Translations under genes and position numbers: made by a program
Assembly (NCBI RefSeq): GCF_017810075.1
Contig: NZ_JADNYK010000004.1
Location: 610,490 to 674,489 of the forward strand
Direction of reading: 5' to 3'
Length of the DNA stretch: 64,000 bases
Origin: Pseudozobellia sp. WGM2
Lineage (GTDB): Bacteria; Bacteroidota; Bacteroidia; Flavobacteriales; Flavobacteriaceae
Notes under the pieces: generated by a model
Told to the model about the DNA's origin: nothing
What the model saw: the letters and a program-made list of their open reading frames with translations, nothing else
The model's database searches: none
Shown: piece by piece, positions 26,407-35,759 of the stretch
How positions within the stretch are numbered: position 1 is the first letter of the stretch
How the letters are laid out: each line of letters starts with the position of its first letter

Positions 26407-28872
26407 ATGCACGATAAGAACAAGGGCTATATGGGCATGTACCTTTCCGCCTTCCACTTTGCCATTATTCTGTTCGGGGAACAGTATGCCCTATATGTAT
26501 ACCACTACGGGCATCACGGATTCCTGGACAGTATCTACTCGTTTCTGATCCGTTCCGGACTGCCATCCCAAGGCTTGGTCGCCCGACTGCTCCTGTTGGG
26601 GCTTCTGATGGGCGGCATTATGATATACCGTCCGGTCAAAAAGGAGGCGTTGGATCGTCGAAAAAATGTTGCAGGCTTTCTCGTGTCCTTGGCCCTGTTG
26701 TTCGTTTCTTGGTGGTGCCATGGTATTTCCGTATTGGGGATGTGGGCCGCTATGGTACTTCTTTCCTTGGCCTACTTGGGATTGATAACCTACGGGATGC
26801 GGTTGTTCCAGTTCCTGGACTTTATGAACCCGGCCAAAAATGACCCTTTTAACGATACGAAGGAAACCTTCGAGCAGACGGGGAACCGAATCGATACGCC
26901 CTATTCCGCCAATATCCCATACATCTATTCCCACCATGGAAAACAGCGGAAAGGATGGATCAATTTCGTCAATCTTTTCAGGGCATTGCTGGTCATCGGC
27001 ACTCCGGGGAGCGGCAAGTCCTTTTCCGTTATCGAGGAGATCATGGCCCAGTTCATCGACAAGAAATACGCCATGGTCATCTACGATTTTAAGTTCGATA
27101 CGCTGACCCGTAAGGCTTATGGCTATTTGCAGGAAGCCTTAAAAAGGCAAGGTAACGATTCCAAAATGCCCTTTCCTAAACTGTACCGTATCTGTTTTGA
27201 CGACCTCCGGATGACCCACCGGAACAACCCCATGGATCCCTATGGCCTGGTCAACCAATCGGATGCCATCGATACGGCCACGACCCTTATGAAAAACCTG
27301 AATCCCGAATGGATCAAGCGACAGGACTATTTTTCACGCAGTGCCATCAGTTATACCGGGGGCTGTATCTGGTATCTCAAGAAAAAATCGGAAGAAACGG
27401 GCAAGTACTTGTGCACCCCCGGCCATTTGACCATTCTGACCACCGTAAAGATCGACATACTGATGGAGATCATGACCAGGGACGTAGAGGTACGCCAAAT
27501 ACTGGTGCCCTTTCGGGACGCTTTGGAAAAGGAGGCCATGGAACAATTGTCTGGCCAGACCAGTACCGTCCAGATCAGCCTTTCCAGCATTGCGACCAAG
27601 GAAATCTTCTATGTGATGTCCGGCAATGACTTCAGTTTGGAGGTAAACGATCCGCGATATCCCAAGATCGTATCCCTACAGAACAATCCCGAACGGAAGG
27701 AAGTCTATTCCGCACCCTTGGGCCTGTACATGAATACCATTCTCAAACGGGTAAACAAACCGGGCAAACGGCATATGGCCTTGCTTATCGACGAGGTGCC
27801 CACGCTGTTCATCATGTTGTTGCGGACCATAATCGATACCGGCAGGGAAAACAAGATCGCCACGATTTTGGGATTGCAGAGTGTCGGACAGCTGATCCTG
27901 GATTACGGCAGGGAACTGGCCGATGTCATCTATGACAACTGTGCGAACATCATCTGTGGTGCGGCCAAAGGCGAAACGGCCAAACGATTGAGCGAACTTT
28001 TCGGAAAGATCCATCAGGAAAAGGTCTCAAAGAACACGAGCAGCTCCGATGTCAGTACCAACCTGAGTACACAGATGATGGAACTCTTGCCCAGGAGCAA
28101 GATCGCGTCCATGTCCACCGGGCATTTCGCAGGATTGGTGGCCGACACTTTCGAAAACCAGATCAAGGAAAAGAAATGCTATGGCCAGTTGCTTCCCGAC
28201 ATCGAGGGCAAGCGTAGGGCCATGAAGCATGAGCTGCCCGTTGTCAACGATTTCAAACCTGAGGATTTCGGGGAACTGTTCAACGCCCAGATGAAGCTTA
28301 TAGAGGAACTGGACCTACCGAAGAACGCCTCGGAACTGTTCACCAGGGATATCGGGTACATCGAATTTTATGGTACACGTCTGGAAGAAACGGCCAAAAA
28401 TGCATTTACCAATGGCACCAAGCGGCGAATTTTTAAGGATGTGGTCCGGGAGCTTCGCCTGTTCGACTTCAGGGGGGAAATTCTAGAACTGTTGAATAGA
28501 GGCGCAAGGGGTACCGATTGGCAAAGGTTATTGGCCCATATAGTGGAGGAATTTTTGGTACGGAAGGAAATGGACCGTGTGGCCCAGGCCGAATTCGACA
28601 AGATCATCGATGAAGTGGACAGCTTGGTCAAAGAAGAGTACAAGGCCGTGACGGGGAAAGCGCTAAAGAGCGCCATATTTGACGAAAAGAAAATAAATGG
28701 TGAAATTGCAAGATCAATCGACAACTCCAAGGAGGCCGTGGAAAAGTTCATGGACGATTTCGGTCAAGGCCTGGATGAGTCCCTGTCCGAAAGTTTGGCG
28801 GCCTTACAGGAAGGGACGGAGTATGATTTTGAAGAGGAATTTTCCTCGTATCCCATAGAAAATTTTGAATAA
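26407..28872 (+). CDS. Type IV coupling protein (VirD4/TraG-like ATPase)
   Basis: An 821-residue inner-membrane ATPase that links the relaxosome to the secretion channel. N-terminal membrane spans between residues 12 and 138, Walker A GTPGSGKS at 198-205, Walker B MALLIDEVP (D462, E463), and the ILGLQSVGQL motif soon after. The C-terminal end is acidic (YDFEEEF), a common contact region in coupling proteins. It precedes an XRE regulator in a TAATG overlap at 28872. Confidence 0.88.
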   Translation: MHDKNKGYMGMYLSAFHFAIILFGEQYALYVYHYGHHGFLDSIYSFLIRSGLPSQGLVARLLLLGLLMGGIMIYRPVKKEALDRRKNVAGFLVSLALLFVSWWCHGISVLGMWAAMVLLSLAYLGLITYGMRLFQFLDFMNPAKNDPFNDTKETFEQTGNRIDTPYSANIPYIYSHHGKQRKGWINFVNLFRALLVIGTPGSGKSFSVIEEIMAQFIDKKYAMVIYDFKFDTLTRKAYGYLQEALKRQGNDSKMPFPKLYRICFDDLRMTHRNNPMDPYGLVNQSDAIDTATTLMKNLNPEWIKRQDYFSRSAISYTGGCIWYLKKKSEETGKYLCTPGHLTILTTVKIDILMEIMTRDVEVRQILVPFRDALEKEAMEQLSGQTSTVQISLSSIATKEIFYVMSGNDFSLEVNDPRYPKIVSLQNNPERKEVYSAPLGLYMNTILKRVNKPGKRHMALLIDEVPTLFIMLLRTIIDTGRENKIATILGLQSVGQLILDYGRELADVIYDNCANIICGAAKGETAKRLSELFGKIHQEKVSKNTSSSDVSTNLSTQMMELLPRSKIASMSTGHFAGLVADTFENQIKEKKCYGQLLPDIEGKRRAMKHELPVVNDFKPEDFGELFNAQMKLIEELDLPKNASELFTRDIGYIEFYGTRLEETAKNAFTNGTKRRIFKDVVRELRLFDFRGEILELLNRGARGTDWQRLLAHIVEEFLVRKEMDRVAQAEFDKIIDEVDSLVKEEYKAVTGKALKSAIFDEKKINGEIARSIDNSKEAVEKFMDDFGQGLDESLSESLAALQEGTEYDFEEEFSSYPIENFE

Positions 28873-29270
28873 TGGACATTGAATCAATCATCAAACTGGA
28901 CTCCAAGGATTTGGGGTATATCGGGGAGCGCTTAAAGGAAATACGTCTTGAACTGGTGGAATTGGACGATGTCGAGGACAAGAGGTTCAGTCAGTTTTCG
29001 ATGACCAATCTGAGCGATTACCTGAACATGGACAGAACTACTTTGGCCAATGTCGAGCGTGGCTCCTCTATGGTCAATTCCATAAAGATCATCCTCTATT
29101 TCTACAGCTTGGGCTACAACCCCATTTGGATTCTGTTGCCCGATAACGAGTTCGTGCAAAAACGTAACCTTGGGGAAAATATGGTCTACCAAGAAGGGCT
29201 GCGCGAAAAATACCTTGAGCTGGAGGAACGGGTTTCCGAGGCCATGAAGGAGTTCAAATCGTCCTTATAA
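28872..29270 (+). CDS. XRE-family helix-turn-helix regulator
   Basis: A 132-residue protein with an HTH in residues 40-80: FSMTNLSDYLNMDRTTLANV then ERGSSMVNSIKIILYFYSLG, typical Cro/CI layout. A C-terminal helix (LREKYLELEERVSEAMKE) could dimerise. It starts in the stop codon of the coupling protein (TAATG) and lies directly before the palindrome cluster at 29361-29485, so it is a candidate to bind there. Confidence 0.7.
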   Translation: MDIESIIKLDSKDLGYIGERLKEIRLELVELDDVEDKRFSQFSMTNLSDYLNMDRTTLANVERGSSMVNSIKIILYFYSLGYNPIWILLPDNEFVQKRNLGENMVYQEGLREKYLELEERVSEAMKEFKSSL

Positions 29271-29360
29271 ATTTTGCATTCGGCGTAATTTCTTGCCGTT
29301 AAAGGATTTTAGGTTCAATATCCCCATTATTGTCCGAAAAGAGCTACCTATGCTTGGTCC

Positions 29361-29485
29361 ATTGCTATATAGCAATGTCCATGGCATTATACGATCATTG
29401 CTATATAGCAACCTATAATGCACTATATATTCAATGCTATATAGGAATATAGCATCAAATATTCATATGGTCATATGACCATATG
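29361..29485. repeat. Cluster of palindromes upstream of parA
   Basis: Four palindromes in 125 bp: ATTGCTATATAGCAAT (29361-29376); TTGCTATATAGCAA (29398-29411); ATGCTATA (29434-29441) with TATAGCAT (29448-29455); and a perfect 22-bp palindrome, positions 29464-29485, made of overlapping CATATG units around GTCATATGAC. The first three share the core GCTATA. The layout suits a centromere-like site or an operator array for the ParA operon and its DNA-binding partners. The gap 29271-29511 contains no gene. Confidence 0.65.
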
Positions 29486-29511
29486 ACGCTATGGTTTTAA
29501 AAAGTATGTTT

Positions 29512-30186
29512 ATGGAGACAAAAATAATTTCATGTACGGGAGAAAAGGGCGGTTGTGGCAAGACGACCCTGAATATCATCTTGGCCACCAACCTGTTTCA
29601 CCTGTACCGGAAGAAAACGGTATTGATCGATATGGACAATCCCCAATATTCCGTATACAAAAAAAGGATCCGGGATTTGGGGCAGATAGGATCGACCGAA
29701 ATGCCGATTTTTCCCGTAGAACGGGCAACGGTCGAGACCTTGGAACCGTTAATCAAGAGGTACTATGGTACCGTGGATTTTATCATCGTCGATTTTCCCG
29801 GAAACCTGAACGAGGAAATGGTAAGGGGGCTGTTGTATGTCGAACATATCTTCATTCCCTTTTTCCTTGACGAACTGGAAATCGACAGTACCGCGGTGTT
29901 TTATAAAACCTTGCAACGGAACTATCTATGGAACGAAAATCGGGTACTTCGGTCCGTCAACCTGTTCTTCAACCGCTACGAGCTGGTCAAGGTCAATAAG
30001 TTCGATACAGTAAGGAAAACCTTGGCAAGGGCGGGGATGCCCATGATGGAACAGGTCGTCATGGAACGGACCATATACAGGGAGAGGTACCGCAATACCC
30101 TGATTCCCATTCCTCCGACAAAAGAGAACGGGGAACTGGGGCTAAAACGATTTATGGAAGAGGTCATGAAAATTTCAAAAAACTAA
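29512..30186 (+). CDS. ParA/Soj-family ATPase (TraA of the element)
   Basis: A 224-residue protein from the ATG at 29512 (in-frame ATGs also at 29491 and 29506). Deviant Walker A KGGCGKTT at 12-19, IDMDNP at 39-44 (switch I), and IIVDFPG at 91-97 (Walker B, D94). ParA proteins use ATP-dependent DNA binding to partition DNA. In Bacteroidetes conjugative elements the first tra gene is a ParA-like TraA, followed as here by a DUF3408 TraB. The partner ParB is not of the classical type. Confidence 0.82.
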   Translation: METKIISCTGEKGGCGKTTLNIILATNLFHLYRKKTVLIDMDNPQYSVYKKRIRDLGQIGSTEMPIFPVERATVETLEPLIKRYYGTVDFIIVDFPGNLNEEMVRGLLYVEHIFIPFFLDELEIDSTAVFYKTLQRNYLWNENRVLRSVNLFFNRYELVKVNKFDTVRKTLARAGMPMMEQVVMERTIYRERYRNTLIPIPPTKENGELGLKRFMEEVMKISKN

Positions 30187-30188
30187 AA

Positions 30189-30653
30189 ATGGGAAAAAAA
30201 GTAAATGTCAAGGACTTGCTGGAATCGGCCATCCTAGATAGTACGAATACCAAGGAAGAGGTCGAGGGACTCAGGGAACAACGGCAAAGCGCGGTCCGAA
30301 AAGTTGAAAAAAGTCCGGTCCGGAAAGACGAAAGAAATGATGGTACCGTTAAATATAGTGGCACACATGGGGCCACGGAACGTTTATTTCCATTGGCAAA
30401 ATTAAACCGGATGGAACAAGGAAAGGTCGCGGACTTTGAGACATTGTTGGAGCAAAACAACTATATCGACAAAAAGGAACAGTTTATCTTTAGGTTGAGC
30501 AAGACCTGTTTCGAGGACTATGAACGGCTGGCCAGCGCATGCAGCTATAAATTGGGAAAAAAGGTCTCCCGCAACGACATCATGCGAAAGGCCCTGGAAT
30601 TGTACCACCATGAAAGCGTTCGGGAACTGAAACGAATTATCGATAAGATTTGA
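30189..30653 (+). CDS. DUF3408-type TraB-like DNA-binding protein
   Basis: A 154-residue protein with a disordered charged N-terminal half and a C-terminal ribbon-helix-helix-like domain (QFIFRLSKTCFEDYERLASA.. SRNDIMRKALELYH). It follows parA by 2 bases and is the likely centromere-binding partner of the ParA protein. The adjacent palindromes at 29361-29485 are candidate targets. The family assignment is by layout and C-terminal pattern. Confidence 0.6.
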   Translation: MGKKVNVKDLLESAILDSTNTKEEVEGLREQRQSAVRKVEKSPVRKDERNDGTVKYSGTHGATERLFPLAKLNRMEQGKVADFETLLEQNNYIDKKEQFIFRLSKTCFEDYERLASACSYKLGKKVSRNDIMRKALELYHHESVRELKRIIDKI

Positions 30654-31006
30654 ACTGGAACTGGGAACATATCGTCTATGCCGTCATCGGTACCCTATGC
30701 TCGCTGTGGTACGTATGGGTCTTTGTCGTTCTTAAAAAATCCAAAACCAAAAAAAATGTTCAGGAAAATGATTCATATTTGCAAAAATCACATATATTTG
30801 TAAAAAACACATCTTTAATGGATAAAGATATGGACCAGTTACTCAACCGTGTCGATGAGAATGAAACCAGCTCCGAGCTGTTGGACATTTTCAATGCGTC
30901 CGATAAAGATGTTCAGAATGAATCCTTAATTCCAGAACATGAAAAATTCAAGATCATCAAAAATTCCGGGTCCCCTCCGGAACCGGGGGCGGGCGATCCC
31001 GATTAA
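30650..31006 (+). CDS. Small single-span protein of the tra operon
   Basis: A 118-residue protein starting with TTG, which overlaps the TGA of the previous gene (TTGA, 30650-30653). One N-terminal membrane span (residues 8-28, IVYAVIGTLCSLWYVWVFVV) and an acidic cytoplasmic tail. Position corresponds to the poorly conserved TraC/TraD slot in Bacteroidetes elements. No catalytic motif. Its end overlaps the next gene. Confidence 0.55.
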   Translation: MNWNWEHIVYAVIGTLCSLWYVWVFVVLKKSKTKKNVQENDSYLQKSHIFVKNTSLMDKDMDQLLNRVDENETSSELLDIFNASDKDVQNESLIPEHEKFKIIKNSGSPPEPGAGDPD

Positions 31007-31295
31007 CGTCTTCCTGACCTTATTCCTTACTATTGCCTTCCATTCGGCCGGCTTGGCCCAGATTGACGAACTGGTCAATCAGGTCAACCAAGCGGAACAG
31101 GGTACCGCACAGATAGGGAACAGCATTTTTCGGATCATCAAGATTGCCGCGGGAGTACTTCTGGCCATTGCGGCATTGGCCTTTCTCATCGTCAGGGAGC
31201 AGAACCAGGACATGGCCCGTAAAGTAGGCAATGCCCTTGTAGGGCTGGTCATTTTCTACGGCCTTATCGAAATAGGGGAAAACTTGGCCAACTGA
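30939..31295 (+). CDS. traE: TraE-family (DUF4134) membrane protein
   Basis: A 118-residue protein with a signal-peptide-like start (FLTLFLTIAFHSAGLAQ), then a short soluble part and two membrane spans (IIKIAAGVLLAIAALAFLIV and VGNALVGLVIFYGLIEI), the DUF4134 pattern. Likely the VirB2-like channel or pilus subunit. The start at 30939 is inside the upstream gene; a start nearer the signal peptide is possible, since the first 20 residues are basic and unusual. Next gene 2 bases on. Confidence 0.75.
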   Translation: MKNSRSSKIPGPLRNRGRAIPINVFLTLFLTIAFHSAGLAQIDELVNQVNQAEQGTAQIGNSIFRIIKIAAGVLLAIAALAFLIVREQNQDMARKVGNALVGLVIFYGLIEIGENLAN

Positions 31296-31297
31296 TC

Positions 31298-31621
31298 ATG
31301 GAGAACAAGTTGATCAAGATCCCAAAGGCCCTGCAAAAGGACGTTTCCTTCTTTGGGCTCCGTGCCAAATATGTGGACCAAGCCTTTAAGGGCTCGTTCC
31401 TGTCCCTGATGGTGGGGCTGTTCCTTAGCACGGTCATCCCGACATTTCTCAGCCTTTTACTTTCCTTCTGTACCGCGGCCCTCTACATCGCACTCATGCT
31501 TTTCTATTCAAAAATGTACGGAGAAAATGGCTTTATCAAGTCGAGGGCAGATCGAAGGGGGCCGGATACCATTAAAGGCCATGTCAACAAAAAAATGCTG
31601 GTGCTATGGAAAAAAGACTGA
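31298..31621 (+). CDS. traF: TraF-family (DUF4133) VirB3-like protein
   Basis: A 107-residue protein: cytoplasmic start, one or two spans (SLMVGLFLSTVIPTFLSLLL and CTAALYIALMLFY), and a basic C terminus. The size, order (TraE-TraF-TraG) and SFFGLRAKYV motif mark DUF4133. VirB3-like proteins bind the VirB4 ATPase. It overlaps traG by 16 bases. Confidence 0.8.
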   Translation: MENKLIKIPKALQKDVSFFGLRAKYVDQAFKGSFLSLMVGLFLSTVIPTFLSLLLSFCTAALYIALMLFYSKMYGENGFIKSRADRRGPDTIKGHVNKKMLVLWKKD

Positions 31622-34206
31622 ACCTTCTCGATGCCTTTCCCATTTACGGTTACGAGGCACCAATTTTAATATCCAAGGAAAAAGGTTGCCTGAGCATTCC
31701 GTTGCAACTGGAACTTCCCGAGATCTATACCTTGGACAGTAAGGATTATTTGGACCTGAACCGGATGGTTTCCGGCATCTTGGAAATCCTGGGCGAGAAC
31801 TGTCTCTTGCACAAACAGGACCTGTTCTTCGGGGAGACCTATCCCATGGACCGGCAGCGGCTGGAGCGGGATTTTTTCGAGACGGAGGACGAACTTTATT
31901 TTAAGGACAGGCCCTTTTTGGAGCATCGCTGCTACTTGGCGATCCATAAAGTGCCCAAAAACTATATCGGCCGCACCCCTATCGGGGCCAATTCCTTCCT
32001 AAAAAAGGAGCGCCGGTTCTACGGACTAAACCACGTTCCCGAAGAATATCTCGACCAGGACGCTATGGAGGATTTCGAGGCCAGGGTCGGGGCCGTAAAC
32101 GACCTTATCAACGATTCGGGCCTGATGACCTCAAAGATCCTTGATTCCGAGGGACTTTTCGGACGGGCGGGCTATTACGATCGTTATCTGGAAGCGGGCT
32201 GCGGTGAAGGTTCGGGCAAGGATATCGATTTTTCGGACCACGGCCTGCGGATCGGCGACAAACAGGGACAGTACTTCACTTTGGAGAACCTCGACCAGTT
32301 CTCCAAGGAGGGTATGGCCTTCCACGAGTATTTTGGAAAATACAGCACCGGGGACAACCTGTTCCCCATCGGGAACCTGTTTTCCCTGGGCTTCAGGATT
32401 TCCCAGGAACATATTGTCAACCAATATATCTATATCCCCGAAAAGGAGAAGGCCATGGCCAAGCTCCGGGCGAAGGCCAAACGGCTGGACAAATATGCCC
32501 GGAACCGTAAGGGGGACAAGAACAGTACCTACCGGGACCAGATCTATGAGTTCCAGCAGCATATCCTGAACGAGCACAAGGAACTGGTCTATTATCATTT
32601 GAACGTTTTGGGCCTCTCCGGTTCCGAAAAGTCCTTTAGGCCGATGTGCAATTCCGTTCGGTCGGCCTTTCGGAAGCTGGGCATCCACGTCAAGGAAAAT
32701 ACCGTGGATCGGAAAAACCTTTTTTTCGGGGGCATCCTCGGCAACGGCATCGGCCTGAGCATGGAACTCTTCAGTCCTTTTTCCTCGGAGATGGCGGCCA
32801 GTCTCTGGTATTTTGAAGGAGGCTATAAAAACAGGTTGCACGGTCCCCACGGCCTTCGCATGGTCGACAGGGCCATGGGAAAACCTTTATTGGTCAGTCT
32901 CTACCGCGATCCAGAGGCAAAGGATTGGATCTTTAACCGGGGCATGCTCATCGCCTCCGGTTCCGGTGGCGGAAAGACCTTTTTTGCCAATGCCTATCTG
33001 TTCTCGGAATATCGCGAGGGAGCGGAAATCCTTATTCTTGAGAACGGGAATTCCTATGACAAGCTGCTGGACCATCTAGATGGGGTCGTCATAGAGAACG
33101 ACGACAAAAACCCCTTTACGTTCAACCCCTTTGTGGTCGATCTGGGGGATGTTGTCGAGAAGGATGGCGAAAAGGTGCTTACCGAGCACAAGCTGACCCA
33201 GCTCATCGCACTGGTCTATCTTTTATTGGGGCGAAAGGATACTACATCGGACGACGGTCATGACAGTGCCGTGATCCAGACCGTCATCGAATTGTTGGTG
33301 CAGGGGTATTATCGGGACCAGTTGATCAAAGATCGCCCCGATAACTCCTTCAATACTTTTTATGGGTATTCGGAGAAGCACTTGGAGCGGCTTATGGATT
33401 CCAAAGGTATACGAAAGGAAGTCTTCGACCCCAACTTGTTTTTACTACTCTTGGGCAAATATGCCCATGATGGCCCCAGGGCATACCTATTGAACAGTAG
33501 GGACAAAAGGATAGCCCAATTGGGTCGTGAGAGGCTGGTATATTTCAAGCTGGAAAACCTGATCGAAAACGAACAGCTCTTTCCGATCCTGGCGTTCCTG
33601 ATGATCGATGTGTTCGATAAAAAACTGAAGGATCCCAAAAAACTTTCCCTGAACAAAATATTGGTCGTTGATGAGGCATGGAACCTCTTCGACAACCCTA
33701 TAATGGCCAATTACTTTGACGCCAAGTCCAGAATGGCCCGGAAATACGGGGGCCAACCCATTTTTATCTCACAGAAGGTAAGCGATTTCGTCAAATCGAA
33801 GTACATCGGCAATACCATAGTGGTGAACAGCCACATCAAGGTATTGCTGGACCTCGGCGAATTCGGAAACTCTTTTGGCGAGATCCAACGGCTATTGGGC
33901 CTGAACGAGAAACAGAGGCAACTGATCCTGTCCATCAACAAAGACCTGCCCATGGGCCGAAAGTTACGGGAAATGGCCATTTGTTGGAAGGACCGCGTCA
34001 AGGTGTTCGGATTGGAGACCTCGTTGCCGACGAAATGCCTGTTCGAGACCAACCCCAACGAAAAAGCGAAGATCAACCGTCTCCACGAAAAACACGGACG
34101 TGTTTGGCAAAGAACGGCCACCGCCTACAAACGGCTACAAAACGAACTGGCGGAATCCGGTTCGGGGAATTTGAGCGACAGCGACCCTAATCCTAAAAAT
34201 AAATAA
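31606..34206 (+). CDS. traG: TraG, VirB4-type secretion ATPase
   Basis: An 866-residue ATPase that powers channel assembly and transfer. Walker A GSGGGKT at 452-458, Walker B ILVVDEAWNLF (D689, E690), and the FISQKVSDF segment that follows in VirB4 proteins. The N-terminal 400 residues are the CagE-type domain. It overlaps traF at the start and the next gene by one base (TAATG). Confidence 0.93.
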   Translation: MEKRLNLLDAFPIYGYEAPILISKEKGCLSIPLQLELPEIYTLDSKDYLDLNRMVSGILEILGENCLLHKQDLFFGETYPMDRQRLERDFFETEDELYFKDRPFLEHRCYLAIHKVPKNYIGRTPIGANSFLKKERRFYGLNHVPEEYLDQDAMEDFEARVGAVNDLINDSGLMTSKILDSEGLFGRAGYYDRYLEAGCGEGSGKDIDFSDHGLRIGDKQGQYFTLENLDQFSKEGMAFHEYFGKYSTGDNLFPIGNLFSLGFRISQEHIVNQYIYIPEKEKAMAKLRAKAKRLDKYARNRKGDKNSTYRDQIYEFQQHILNEHKELVYYHLNVLGLSGSEKSFRPMCNSVRSAFRKLGIHVKENTVDRKNLFFGGILGNGIGLSMELFSPFSSEMAASLWYFEGGYKNRLHGPHGLRMVDRAMGKPLLVSLYRDPEAKDWIFNRGMLIASGSGGGKTFFANAYLFSEYREGAEILILENGNSYDKLLDHLDGVVIENDDKNPFTFNPFVVDLGDVVEKDGEKVLTEHKLTQLIALVYLLLGRKDTTSDDGHDSAVIQTVIELLVQGYYRDQLIKDRPDNSFNTFYGYSEKHLERLMDSKGIRKEVFDPNLFLLLLGKYAHDGPRAYLLNSRDKRIAQLGRERLVYFKLENLIENEQLFPILAFLMIDVFDKKLKDPKKLSLNKILVVDEAWNLFDNPIMANYFDAKSRMARKYGGQPIFISQKVSDFVKSKYIGNTIVVNSHIKVLLDLGEFGNSFGEIQRLLGLNEKQRQLILSINKDLPMGRKLREMAICWKDRVKVFGLETSLPTKCLFETNPNEKAKINRLHEKHGRVWQRTATAYKRLQNELAESGSGNLSDSDPNPKNK

Positions 34207-34838
34207 TGATGATGTATTTAAGACCGAAAACTGCATCCCTGAAAGTCCTGATCTGGCTACTCCCCTATTTCGGCATCGCCCAGATTCCAGTGACCGATGT
34301 AGCGGCCAACGCCCAATTGGTATTGCTCAACAAAAATGTGGCTACGCTCAATTCACAACTGGTCACCTTGAACTCGACCATGGGCAAACTATTGGCACAG
34401 ATGGAACAGAACGTCACCGCAAACAACAATGCCTCACAGATACTCCGCCAAGATCTCTCGGCAAAAAGGACCCCCGCCAGCTATGTCATGGGAAGTCCCG
34501 AAATGAACGAACTGTACGACCTGAAGGACAAAATAGTGGAAGCATGCAAGGGCACGCAGAAAAACCTCCGCACATTTTCCCATCTGGAAAGGGTGGAAAA
34601 GGAAAGGGCATCACAAATATTGGCGGATGCCCTGGAACAGGTTTCTTCCTTGGTCTCCCAAGGATCGCATATTGCCTCGACGGGCGAGATCATCGAGTCG
34701 GCCGACCGACTTTCGACATTACGGTCGATCTTGGACAAAATGGACAGCGTCCTGGACACCATCATAAAGGTCAACACATCGCTCTCGCAGAAAAATGAGC
34801 ACCGCAAAGCGGTCTATTCGTTGATCAGAACAAATTAA
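34206..34838 (+). CDS. TraI-like (DUF4141-type) secreted helical protein
   Basis: A 210-residue protein: an N-terminal hydrophobic signal (LIWLLPYFGIAQ), then long helices (LVLLNKNVATLNSQLVTL; MDSVLDTIIKVNTSLSQK) with heptad-like spacing. The slot between TraG and TraJ is occupied by TraI/DUF4141 in Bacteroidetes elements, comparable in place to VirB5. One-base overlaps on both sides. A periplasmic channel component is inferred. Confidence 0.65.
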   Translation: MMMYLRPKTASLKVLIWLLPYFGIAQIPVTDVAANAQLVLLNKNVATLNSQLVTLNSTMGKLLAQMEQNVTANNNASQILRQDLSAKRTPASYVMGSPEMNELYDLKDKIVEACKGTQKNLRTFSHLERVEKERASQILADALEQVSSLVSQGSHIASTGEIIESADRLSTLRSILDKMDSVLDTIIKVNTSLSQKNEHRKAVYSLIRTN

Positions 34839-35752
34839 TGTACGTCATGCAATCCGATACAGGCTTTAGGGTAACGGTGAATACCATATTCGATCAATAT
34901 ATCGACGATGCCTTCTCCCATCTAGGCCCTACGATGGGCATTGGCTTCCAACTGGCAAAGATCGGTCTGGGCATCTTCGCCATTATGCATTTTGTGGGCA
35001 GTGATCGGGCGGATGTGTTCAAGGCCCTAAAATGGTTCCCGTTGATGTTCATTCTCTTCAACTACTCGGAGTTCGCACGCGCCATATTTGAATTTTACGG
35101 TAACCTCGGGTCTTCATTTGTAAGTACCCAAAGGAACTGGGACACCATCGGACAAAAGGTGGCCTTGGCCCAGATCGATGTGGCGGCCAACAACTTGGTG
35201 GAATGGAACATGTTCAGCATGGATATCGATGCACTGCAATCCTTTGCCCTTACCGGTCTGGCCGGTTCCATAACGGCCTTTGCCCATATCATCTCCACGT
35301 TGATCTTCGTGGGCATCAAGGCCTTGGCCACCATTTACCTGTTCATCTTGATCATTTTCGGGCCTGTCAATATCGGTCTTTCGTTCATTCCTGCCATTTC
35401 CGGCCTTTGGAAAGCCTGGTTGCAGAAGTTCATGAGCCTCTGCCTATGGTTGCCCATGTTATATGTCGTGGACATGTTCATGGTCAACCTTGTCGATGCG
35501 CTCGTAGACCATCTACTGCGCAACAGTGCCTATGACCTCGGACTGATTCTGAGTTCATCCCTATTGATCTTGATGACCTCTTTCTTTTACATCAAGGCCC
35601 CTACACTTGCCAACTTTGTCGTCCAGGGCCTCAACATATCGGGTGGCGGTATCGTCTCCAAGCCCAAGCACTACGGCAAAAAAGCAATACAAACGGTCAT
35701 CGATGCCAAGAGCGGCGGGGCCACAAAGGCGGTCCGGACACTAACGCAATAA
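34838..35752 (+). CDS. traJ: TraJ, VirB6-like polytopic membrane protein
   Basis: A 304-residue protein with about seven membrane spans, including IGFQLAKIGLGIFAIM, LIFVGIKALATIYLFILIIF and LILSSSLLILMTSFFYI. This is the VirB6/TraJ pattern of an inner-membrane channel part. It starts in the stop codon of the gene upstream (34838) and ends 7 bases before traK. Confidence 0.85.
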   Translation: MYVMQSDTGFRVTVNTIFDQYIDDAFSHLGPTMGIGFQLAKIGLGIFAIMHFVGSDRADVFKALKWFPLMFILFNYSEFARAIFEFYGNLGSSFVSTQRNWDTIGQKVALAQIDVAANNLVEWNMFSMDIDALQSFALTGLAGSITAFAHIISTLIFVGIKALATIYLFILIIFGPVNIGLSFIPAISGLWKAWLQKFMSLCLWLPMLYVVDMFMVNLVDALVDHLLRNSAYDLGLILSSSLLILMTSFFYIKAPTLANFVVQGLNISGGGIVSKPKHYGKKAIQTVIDAKSGGATKAVRTLTQ

Positions 35753-35759
35753 CGAGCTC

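Noticed and set aside
29361..29485. CRISPR-like repeats
   Set aside because: The repeats are short palindromes with unequal spacing and no spacers or cas genes.
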